Positions 1-6,001 of a stretch of 9,071 nt of DNA are shown here, in pieces. Both the position numbers and the translations under genes were made by a program. Within the stretch, counting starts at the first letter, position 1. Every line of letters starts with the position of its first letter. The notes under the pieces were generated by a model that saw nothing but the letters and a program-made list of their open reading frames with translations, was not told the origin of the DNA and ran no database searches. Source of the DNA: Treponema sp. (lineage in GTDB: Bacteria; Spirochaetota; Spirochaetia; Treponematales; Treponemataceae); NCBI GenBank assembly GCA_016290335.1, contig JAEETM010000112.1:1-9071 (forward strand), written 5' to 3'.

Positions 1-859
1 CATAATTTCCACCAAGAGCAAGATTTAAGAGAATGTAAAAAGGCTTGTCGTAAGGGGCAGGGTAGGCATAAGGCTTTGATTGTCCAGCTCCAAGAGACCA
101 CCACTGGGAAGTTTCGTAATAAACCTTATCGTCTACAAGCCAGCGTAAAAGACCAGGCTCCCATTCTAAAGAATAAAGGTGATAATCGGCAATTGTGCTT
201 CCATCAGAAAACTTATACATACCGCCGCTGTATTTATTGCCCGGCCAGGCTTGTCCAAAATGAACTGTACCGTAAACTCTGTTTGGAAGACGGCCTTTTG
301 CTTCCAGAATATCAATTTCGCCCGAAGAAGCCCAGGTGCCGTAATCGTTTGTGGCTGGCAGTAACCAGAAGGCCGGCCAGATTCCGTTGCCTGTTGGCAT
401 TTTGATTCGGGCTTCTATGCGACCATAAGTTTTTGTAAAGAGTCCTGTGCCATCATCTTTAAAGGTGCGGAGACGGGCAGAAGTGTAGGCACAGCCACCG
501 TAGTTTTCTTTGCGGGCTTCCAGAACAAGGTTGCCGTTTTCTATGTATGCATTTTCTTTGCGGTAATATTGCAGCTCGTTGTTGCCCCAGCCTTCAAGTC
601 CGTACTGGCTGCCGGTCCCAAGCTGGAAGTCCCATTTATTAGTGTCTATCTGCTTGCCGGAAAACTCGTCGCTCCAGACAAGGTGCCAGCCCTGAGGTGA
701 AGCAGAAGCAGATTTGTTTTTTCCTGTAGCATTTTTATTGCAGCTTGCCAGAAGGCTTGTTGTCAACAGGGTGACTGATATAGTGGCAAAAAGTTCTGTT
801 TTTATTTCTTTTGAAAATCCATTGAATCTCATAAATGGCTTAAATTGCATAAGTTTCAT
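1..859 (-). CDS. GH16 laminarinase-like endo-beta-glucanase, lipoprotein (C-terminus beyond window)
   Basis: Likely an extracellular, membrane-anchored endo-beta-1,3-glucanase that cuts laminarin-type polymers into importable oligosaccharides. The 286 visible residues begin with a lipoprotein signal: a hydrophobic stretch (about residues 23-38) ending LLAS-Cys40. The GH16 fold follows: LVWSDEF near residue 55, WGNNELQYY, MPTGNGIWPAFWLLP, then the catalytic signature GEIDILE with nucleophile Glu181, Asp183 and acid/base Glu186, and late FYILLNLALGG. The EXDXXE spacing is the beta-bulge form seen in laminarinases rather than lichenases. Start ATG at 859 is chosen for its GGAGGAA site 11 bases upstream; Met4 or Met10 are alternatives, and the region before the hydrophobic stretch is unusually long. 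It lies 8 bases after the GH30 stop, so it is co-transcribed. Family is certain; exact substrate is inferred. The far C-terminus, including any carbohydrate-binding module, is not visible. Confidence 0.93.
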   Translation of the reverse strand, partial: MKLMQFKPFMRFNGFSKEIKTELFATISVTLLTTSLLASCNKNATGKNKSASASPQGWHLVWSDEFSGKQIDTNKWDFQLGTGSQYGLEGWGNNELQYYRKENAYIENGNLVLEARKENYGGCAYTSARLRTFKDDGTGLFTKTYGRIEARIKMPTGNGIWPAFWLLPATNDYGTWASSGEIDILEAKGRLPNRVYGTVHFGQAWPGNKYSGGMYKFSDGSTIADYHLYSLEWEPGLLRWLVDDKVYYETSQWWSLGAGQSKPYAYPAPYDKPFYILLNLALGGNY

Positions 860-867
860 AAATCTTA

Positions 868-2274
868 TTATTCCTCCAGAATCCAGGTTTGAATTGAACG
901 GGCTGGTATTTTTAGATAAAGTGGCTCATTGCTTGCGACTGGCTTGCCTTCAACCTTTAGCTCAAAGACAAGCTCCGCTTCGGTGCGGTTAGTTATAATT
1001 AACACGATTGTACCATCCGGGTTGCGGAAGGCAAGAGTTTCTGCTTCGTTGGTGAGATGTCCGCTAACGGTGGCTGGAGTCATGTAAGAGAAGAAGTCGG
1101 ATGAAAGGCGAACAGCTCCAGGTTGAATAAAGCGGCTGAAGTGGCCTATGTAGTAATAAGAGCTTTGAAAATAAAGCTTGACATTTTTTTCATCAGCAAG
1201 AATTGGAGCATCGCAGTAGTTGCCAACATGGTTAGGGCCACCCTGCATATCAAGAACTATATTCCAGTCTATCCATTTTGTGGTGCCGCTTTTAAGGTCA
1301 TTGATGATGTTGTGGGCATAGCGTTCTCCGGTGAACCAGGCTCCATTGCGAGGACCACCTTCAATGCAGCCTTCGGTGAACATCAAATCTATATGAGGAT
1401 ATTTTTCGCTGATAGCCTTGATATTGTCATACTGGTCGCCGGAATACCAGTGGAAGGCAAGACCTGCAATATATTTTTCTGACCCTGGAACTGCAAGAGA
1501 TTCTTCAAGACGCTGGAGGGCAAGGTCTCGGTTGTGGTCCCAGATGTATATCTTTATACGACCAAGCCCTGCTTTTTCTAAAGCTGGACCAAGATAGTGG
1601 CAGGCAAATATAGCTTCTTCAGTGGCTGAATATTCGCAGGAATCCCAGGTCTGTACGGCGGCTGGTTCATTTTGAATTGTAAGAAAAGAGATTTTTATGC
1701 CGCGTTCTGAAAGCTTTTGAATAAATGTTACAAAGTACTTAGCCCACAGCTCCTTGTATTGAGGAAGAAGATGACCGCCATGATTCATATCATTATTATC
1801 TTTCATCCAGGCTGGAGGCGACCAGGGACTTACTAAAAACTGAACATCGCTTGCAGCTGCTCTTGCTGTTTTTTGAACTTCTTCTGCCAGCGGTGTAATA
1901 TATTTATCTGTGCGTTCCATTGAAAAGGAATTGAGTGATTCATCCTTCTCTGGAAGACAAGCCCAGTTATCAAGAGAAAAATCACAGGAGTTCATGTGGA
2001 TTCTTGCAAAATGGTAGCCGTTTCCTGTTTGGGGATTGTAGTAAGCTTCTATTGCCTGCTGACGTATTGGGGCGGGTAGCTGGGAAAGTACATAGCCCGA
2101 AGATTCTGTAAGTGCACCACCAAAGCCTTGGAAGGTTTGGTGAACTTCATCAGTTTTGAGGGTAAGACTTGTTGCCACCCAGCCTTTTCCATTAAAAATG
2201 CGTTCAGACACTGGAACTTCAGAAATGCGCTCTGAAGTGTCTTTTGCTGTTTCGTAAAGTTTTTCAATTTTCAT
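868..2274 (-). CDS. GH30 family beta-glycosidase, cytoplasmic
   Basis: A 468-residue retaining beta-glycosidase of clan GH-A, family GH30 (glucosylceramidase / beta-1,6-glucanase / beta-glucosidase group). Visible signatures in order: QTFQGFGGALTESSGYVL near residue 47, FLVSPWSPPAWMKDN, the acid/base strand IQNEP with Glu203, GLAFHWYSGDQYD, and the nucleophile strand LMFTEG with Glu301. The C-terminal ~100 residues form the usual beta-sandwich that packs on the barrel. Length is normal for GH30. The N-terminus is charged and has no signal peptide, so it should act in the cytoplasm on imported oligosaccharides, perhaps removing beta-1,6-linked glucose; this substrate is inferred from the neighbours. 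No Shine-Dalgarno sequence precedes the ATG at 2274, and the start lies inside a perfect inverted repeat beside a -10-like box. Other GH30 activities, such as beta-xylosidase, cannot be excluded. Confidence 0.93.
   Translation of the reverse strand: MKIEKLYETAKDTSERISEVPVSERIFNGKGWVATSLTLKTDEVHQTFQGFGGALTESSGYVLSQLPAPIRQQAIEAYYNPQTGNGYHFARIHMNSCDFSLDNWACLPEKDESLNSFSMERTDKYITPLAEEVQKTARAAASDVQFLVSPWSPPAWMKDNNDMNHGGHLLPQYKELWAKYFVTFIQKLSERGIKISFLTIQNEPAAVQTWDSCEYSATEEAIFACHYLGPALEKAGLGRIKIYIWDHNRDLALQRLEESLAVPGSEKYIAGLAFHWYSGDQYDNIKAISEKYPHIDLMFTEGCIEGGPRNGAWFTGERYAHNIINDLKSGTTKWIDWNIVLDMQGGPNHVGNYCDAPILADEKNVKLYFQSSYYYIGHFSRFIQPGAVRLSSDFFSYMTPATVSGHLTNEAETLAFRNPDGTIVLIITNRTEAELVFELKVEGKPVASNEPLYLKIPARSIQTWILEE
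871..877 (-). promoter_or_regulatory. Ribosome binding site of the GH16 gene, inside the GH30 gene end
   Basis: GGAGGAA lies in the last codons of the GH30 gene (Glu-Glu and the first base of the stop) and 11 bases before the GH16 ATG. Ribosomes ending the GH30 gene would be placed directly over it, which suggests translational coupling. It also supports the ATG at 859 as the GH16 start. Confidence 0.75.
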
Positions 2275-2309
2275 AGCTTGAGTATAACTCTGTATACCCA
2301 GCTATGAAA
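2269..2309. repeat. Perfect 10-bp inverted repeat spanning the GH30 start codon
   Basis: Arms TTTCATAGCT (2269-2278) and AGCTATGAAA (2300-2309) are perfectly complementary and 21 bases apart. A nested 5-bp pair, GTATA (2282-2286) and TATAC (2293-2297), continues the structure. The left arm holds the GH30 start codon. It could be a protein operator or, in a read-through transcript from the upstream gene, an RNA hairpin hiding the ATG. Confidence 0.7.
2281..2308 (-). promoter_or_regulatory. Possible promoter giving a leaderless GH30 mRNA
   Basis: On the minus strand, TATACT (2286 to 2281) matches five of six bases of the -10 consensus. TTCATA (2308 to 2303) is a weak -35 candidate, four of six, with a 16-base spacer. 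With this -10 the +1 base would fall at 2274, the A of the GH30 ATG. That would explain why the gene has no ribosome binding site. The reading is based only on pattern. Confidence 0.4.
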
Positions 2310-2336
2310 GTTTGATAATTTTCTTAAAAGTGTAAT

Positions 2337-2359
2337 AATTTCGGTTTTCAGCCGGAATT
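2337..2359. repeat. Imperfect hairpin between the phosphorylase-like and GH30 genes
   Basis: AATTTCGG (2337-2344) and CCGGAATT (2352-2359) flank a 7-base loop. The stem is 8 bp with a G-U pair on plus-strand RNA and a C-A mismatch on minus-strand RNA. It begins 6 bases after the upstream gene's stop codon. On the minus strand the T-run comes before the stem and the bases after it are not a T-tract, so it is not a convincing intrinsic terminator; it may attenuate or stabilise the mRNA. Confidence 0.4.
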
Positions 2360-2365
2360 AAAAAA

Positions 2366-5300
2366 TTAAAGTAAAACCTCCACTTCAATTTCACGGATTT
2401 TTCCATTTCTTGCAAATAAGTCTGCACTTTCCTCTGTGCTGAGGATGGCAGCTTCTTCTGCAGAATAATCACGTGTTTTTCCATTTACGGTTAGCCTTAA
2501 CTTACTGGCAGCTTTAGCAAGCTTGTAGGTAACGCGGGCTCCACACCAGGTAAAATGCAAAGTTCCATCAGCAAAGAATTCAGATTTCCGTAAAATCCTT
2601 GGTTTAAAGCTTGCACAGCCATCAATAATATCCAAACCAAGTTCACCCCAGCGGGTAAGAACTTCTTCCTTAACTTGACCTGTCATACCAGGCTGTTTTG
2701 CACCCTGACCCTTTGGTGTGTGTGAATAAGGATCGGCAGGGAAGGCACCGTAAAGCTCTGCTTCTTTGTTGAAGCCAATTCCTGAGCGAATATCATAATA
2801 GGCTTGAGTCAGGGCTTCTATGGTTGACTTGTCTGCACCTGCCTTAATGGCTGCAAAGGTGTTTTCCTGGGCGGCAAGTAAAAGCTTTGAAACCATGTGC
2901 CAGTAAATGCTTCCAAGTCCTTCGTAGGCATAGAAGGTTCCACTGCGGCCGGTAAAGCTCTGATGATTAAAGGTCTTTTCGTAAAGAGCTTCAAGGGCTG
3001 TAAGCTCACTGGAATCTGGTCTTTTGTTTTCAGGAAGGGTGGAAGAGAAATCCTTAAGGAAGCGGATGTTTCTGAACTCGCCGTTGAAGTGATAGTTTCC
3101 GTCGCAGTCTGGATACAAAATTGAGTTGCCGGTTTTGGCGAGCAGGGCTTTTAAGTCTTTCAAATCATCAGCCTTTACACAGTTTTTATTTTCAAAGGCA
3201 GGCAGCTCCTTGTTAGGATAAAGCATATAGGAGTTTTGGCGAGGCTCGTACATGCGGCTTTGGCGCAAGGCCTTAAGCAGTTCGAGTGCTTCTTCCGGGG
3301 TAAGAACTCCACTTGAAAGAATTGCAACCTGACCTTCAAGCATTTCCTGCAGGTATTCAATTTCGATTTTTCCGCCGGCATTTGAATCATCGCTGATAAT
3401 TTTCATTGTGTTGTAAGCATGATAAAGTCCGTCTTTGCGGTGATTGAGTTTGATTGTTGTTTTTATATGTTCAAGAATTGCTTCCAGAATGGAAATGATT
3501 TCTGCTCTGGATAGATTTTTCTCTTCCTTTCCGTAGCCTTCTGCATAGAGTGCTCGTCTTTCTTCTTCAAAAATAAGGCCTTCAGAATCTGTAAAGCTTT
3601 TTCGGAGTTTTGAATCTGTTGCAGCTTTTTCTGAATCAGTTTTTGAATAAAGCTTTCCAAGATTACTGAAGCAGTCTGCAACTAGGGCTGGCAGTGTAAA
3701 GCTTTGGGCTGGGCTTGCTTCAAACAGCTTCTTTAGAAAATCTGTGAAGCGGTGAAGATAGCAGAGTGTTACCATGGAAAGTCCGTAGCCTGCAAGAGCA
3801 TTGTTTGCATCGTTCCATTCAGGACGCTGAGTGTTAAGCCAGATTCCGCCACCCGGTACAAAGTTTGCCATTTTAGCAATTACAATCTGCAGCAGTTTGG
3901 TAGCCAGGCTAACAAGGGCAACATCTCCCTGTCCGGCCTTTCCACTTTCGGTTACAAGCTTGGCATCAGAGCCTTTTTCGGCTGCAAGCTTTTTTAGAGT
4001 GTCGCTAAGCTCGCGGTCAAAGAAAATTGTGTTGCGTGGGTCTGCCGCAATTTCTGCGTAGGATTTTATGCGGTATGGAACATTTGAGCTTGCGTAAAGC
4101 TTTTCTCCCAATTCGGACACAAGCTGATTTTTATTTAATTTAGCATAAATCTCCAGAAGCTTTTGCAGATAAATTACCTGATGGTCGCCCCAGTAACCGA
4201 TTTGTGCCCAAGGATTATCAGGCTCCGGGATTTCCCAGTCTATACCTTGACGTGAAATACGATATGGATTAAAGCCTTCTATGGTCATGGCATTGAGGAA
4301 CTTGGCTGTCATGTTTTTGATGTACTGTGGATAAGACCAGGCCAGGGCTTCCCAGTTCTGGAAGATGTCGCGCCAGTTTCCTTCGTAGTTTAAAATTGGA
4401 TTTCCTTCCTTGTCCCGCAGATGAATGTTAAAGCGGTTCCAAGGACGGCTTGGGTCTCCGTGGCGGCGGCTGAAGGTAAGAGGCATGTATTCGTAAAAGA
4501 GGCGGCTAAGCTGAGAATTCATTTCTTTTTGGACAGCTTTTTCAAGGCCGTTGTACTTTACAAAGCCCTCTTTATCTGCATCCTTTTCTGCTGTTCCTGT
4601 AATTTTTTTTGCAAGCTCCAGCAGACCTTTATTGCGCTGGTCTACAAAGCTTACAAAATCTGCCAGATTGATTTTTCCACCATTTGCAAAAAATCCACCG
4701 CGCATAATATTGAACATTACATTTTCCGAATGATGAACACAGGTCATGGTTTCTGCACTTTTCTGGCAACCGTCTGCTTCTGCAATGTAGGTTTCCATGA
4801 GTTTTTTGCCTTCTTCAATGTCTGCTTTTAGGGCTGCGGTGAGGGCTGTACGGTCAGCAAGTTCTTTTTTCAAAGCAGTGATTTTGCCGGCATCAAGACG
4901 GGTGTCAAAAACCTGGTACCAGCTGGCGGTAGAAGATTGTCCGGTCGAGCCTGACAATGACGATGAGTTTGCACCGGACAATGACAAGCTGCGACATATA
5001 TATGCAGAAGGTCTTTTTCCTTTAACAATACTCACATTTTCTACACAGCCCTTTTCTGCAAACTGTTCAGCTGCATCGGGAGCAAGTAAAATTGAATCAT
5101 CAGTAGAAAACCAGCAGGTATTTGCAAAAAGCCCTTCGCTTGGTTCGGCCTTATCTGTAACGATAGAAGAAACAGCAAAAATTGCTAAGTTTGATTCGGA
5201 ATCTAAATCTGTTTTTTTGTAGGCATCCAAAAGCACACTGTTGTTATTTTGGAAATCTGCGGTAACACAAGCAGGAAGAATATTTCGGCAGCCATCAAGC

Positions 5301-5812
5301 ACCTTGAGCGTAACTTCTTTATCAGAAAGATTTGTAATTACAGCCTTGCGTACTAATCCGTATTTTGCAGAAGAAGTCCAGCCATAACGGAAGGCAAGCT
5401 GCAAATCCTTATTTATTTCTTCAAACCAGACTTCTGTTCCGGCGGTATTTTTGTAAATGTTGCGGCTAATGTTTTTTTCTACCTGACGGCGGATTGCAGG
5501 ACTTGCGCTCAAAGAGGCAAAAGGTTCCCAAAGAATTGAGCCATCTGTTTCAGCGGCGGCTTCTACGCGGATTGCAGTGTAGGCGCCGGTGTAGCTTTTA
5601 GCATCGCTAACCTTATCTGCCGTGTAATAAGGAAAAACTGAATGGTCACAGTCAATTCTTCCGGCAGTAATTCCACCCTGGGACCAGCAGAAGTTCCATA
5701 TATCAGAAGAGCTGGTGATTGTCATAAAGAAATCATCCATGCAGTCGTAATTTTCAATTTTGTAAAACTGTTCACCATCCAGAGTGGTGAAGTAACCTTT
5801 TGCTTTTTTCAT
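2366..5812 (-). CDS. Large GH94/GH149/GH161-like glycoside phosphorylase, candidate beta-1,3-glucan phosphorylase
   Basis: An 1148-residue protein with no signal peptide or membrane segment, so cytoplasmic. The layout suits the inverting phosphorylases of clan GH-Q: an N-terminal beta-sandwich (about residues 1-330), a helical linker, an (alpha/alpha)6 barrel and a short C-terminal beta domain. Motifs seen: SRRHGD 448-453, GNWRDIFQNWEAL 478-490 (compare the RDxxQD segment of GH94), GYWGDHQ 539-545, and RPEWNDANNAL with Asp668 where GH94 has its catalytic DWND Asp. PGMTGQ (Thr1044-Gly1045) may match the phosphate-binding Thr-Gly. At about 1150 residues it is longer than GH94 (~800) and closer to the beta-1,3-glucan phosphorylase families GH149 and GH161. 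The likely reaction is beta-glucan oligosaccharide plus phosphate to glucose 1-phosphate; activity is inferred from fold and context. Start ATG 5812 is chosen over TTG 5830 because GAGG lies 5 bases upstream. A Ser/Gly-rich repeat loop sits at 277-297. Confidence 0.72.
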   Translation of the reverse strand: MKKAKGYFTTLDGEQFYKIENYDCMDDFFMTITSSSDIWNFCWSQGGITAGRIDCDHSVFPYYTADKVSDAKSYTGAYTAIRVEAAAETDGSILWEPFASLSASPAIRRQVEKNISRNIYKNTAGTEVWFEEINKDLQLAFRYGWTSSAKYGLVRKAVITNLSDKEVTLKVLDGCRNILPACVTADFQNNNSVLLDAYKKTDLDSESNLAIFAVSSIVTDKAEPSEGLFANTCWFSTDDSILLAPDAAEQFAEKGCVENVSIVKGKRPSAYICRSLSLSGANSSSLSGSTGQSSTASWYQVFDTRLDAGKITALKKELADRTALTAALKADIEEGKKLMETYIAEADGCQKSAETMTCVHHSENVMFNIMRGGFFANGGKINLADFVSFVDQRNKGLLELAKKITGTAEKDADKEGFVKYNGLEKAVQKEMNSQLSRLFYEYMPLTFSRRHGDPSRPWNRFNIHLRDKEGNPILNYEGNWRDIFQNWEALAWSYPQYIKNMTAKFLNAMTIEGFNPYRISRQGIDWEIPEPDNPWAQIGYWGDHQVIYLQKLLEIYAKLNKNQLVSELGEKLYASSNVPYRIKSYAEIAADPRNTIFFDRELSDTLKKLAAEKGSDAKLVTESGKAGQGDVALVSLATKLLQIVIAKMANFVPGGGIWLNTQRPEWNDANNALAGYGLSMVTLCYLHRFTDFLKKLFEASPAQSFTLPALVADCFSNLGKLYSKTDSEKAATDSKLRKSFTDSEGLIFEEERRALYAEGYGKEEKNLSRAEIISILEAILEHIKTTIKLNHRKDGLYHAYNTMKIISDDSNAGGKIEIEYLQEMLEGQVAILSSGVLTPEEALELLKALRQSRMYEPRQNSYMLYPNKELPAFENKNCVKADDLKDLKALLAKTGNSILYPDCDGNYHFNGEFRNIRFLKDFSSTLPENKRPDSSELTALEALYEKTFNHQSFTGRSGTFYAYEGLGSIYWHMVSKLLLAAQENTFAAIKAGADKSTIEALTQAYYDIRSGIGFNKEAELYGAFPADPYSHTPKGQGAKQPGMTGQVKEEVLTRWGELGLDIIDGCASFKPRILRKSEFFADGTLHFTWCGARVTYKLAKAASKLRLTVNGKTRDYSAEEAAILSTEESADLFARNGKIREIEVEVLL

Positions 5813-5817
5813 ATTTA

Positions 5818-5821
5818 CCTC
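5818..5821 (-). promoter_or_regulatory. Ribosome binding site of the phosphorylase-like gene
   Basis: GAGG followed by a 5-base spacer TAAAT and then ATG (5812). This decides the start in favour of ATG 5812; the in-frame TTG at 5830 has no comparable site. Confidence 0.7.
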
Positions 5822-5828
5822 AATTTTC

Positions 5829-5952
5829 AAAAGTTTGCTTTAGTATTTCTATTCTCAAGCTACCCGAAGAAAGGGCAGAAATCAAGTAAAAGTTTGGAAA
5901 TTTCGGCAAAAAACCGAAAAGTTTACACCTTTCTGAAAATTTACAAACTTTT
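5829..5952. repeat. Four copies of the nonamer AAAAGTTTG/A in the divergent control region
   Basis: AAAAGTTTG at 5829-5837 and 5888-5896, AAAAGTTTA at 5917-5925, and the inverse CAAACTTTT at 5944-5952. The last overlaps the plus-strand -35 candidate. They could be half-sites for a regulator of both gene sets. The region is AT-rich, so chance recurrence is possible. Confidence 0.4.
5901..5919. repeat. Short inverted repeat in the divergent control region
   Basis: TTTCGG (5901-5906) and CCGAAA (5914-5919) with a 7-base A-rich loop. It sits roughly midway between the two divergent starts. It could be part of the leader of the minus-strand transcript or a binding site; nothing more can be said. 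Confidence 0.35.
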
Positions 5953-5956
5953 CAGA
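5932..5956. repeat. 8-bp inverted repeat overlapping the permease promoter -35 (candidate operator)
   Basis: TCTGAAAA (5932-5939) and TTTTCAGA (5949-5956) are perfectly complementary with a 9-base centre. The right arm covers the candidate -35 hexamer TTTTCA. This position fits a repressor or activator site controlling the transporter genes. No regulator is encoded in the window. Confidence 0.5.
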
Positions 5957-5977
5957 GTAAAAAAGTGCGACTATACT
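5949..5977 (+). promoter_or_regulatory. Probable promoter of the ABC transporter genes
   Basis: TTTTCA (5949-5954, four of six to TTGACA), a 17-base spacer, then TATACT (5972-5977, five of six to TATAAT). Transcription would start near 5982-5984, leaving a leader of about 18-20 bases that holds the GAGG ribosome site. I found no equally good promoter facing the phosphorylase-like gene. Confidence 0.55.
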
Positions 5978-5990
5978 CCAAACTGTTAGT

Positions 5991-5994
5991 GAGG
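5991..5994 (+). promoter_or_regulatory. Ribosome binding site of the first permease gene
   Basis: GAGG, 7 bases before ATG 6002. The in-frame GTG at 5999 would have only 4 bases of spacing, so ATG 6002 is preferred. Confidence 0.65.
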
Positions 5995-6001
5995 TACAGT
6001 G

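Noticed and set aside
1123..1482. 119-codon plus-strand open frame
   Set aside because: It is antisense to the GH30 catalytic region and has no ribosome site or family features.
2337..2365. Intrinsic terminator after the phosphorylase-like gene
   Set aside because: The stem has a mismatch on the relevant strand and no T-run after it; the run of T comes before the stem.
4421..5222. Two plus-strand open frames of 136 and 141 codons (4421-4831 and 4797-5222)
   Set aside because: Both are antisense to the phosphorylase-like coding region; their Cys/Phe/Ser-rich composition is typical of reversed coding frames.
5813..5830. TTG start that would add six residues (MKIEVN) to the phosphorylase-like protein
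   Set aside because: The ATG at 5812 has a GAGG site 5 bases upstream, whereas the TTG has none.
5642..5989. 115-codon plus-strand open frame over the start of the phosphorylase-like gene
   Set aside because: It overlaps a strongly supported gene in antisense and its protein is low-quality with no recognisable motif.
5999..6001. GTG start for the first permease
   Set aside because: The adjacent ATG at 6002 is a better start codon with better spacing to GAGG.
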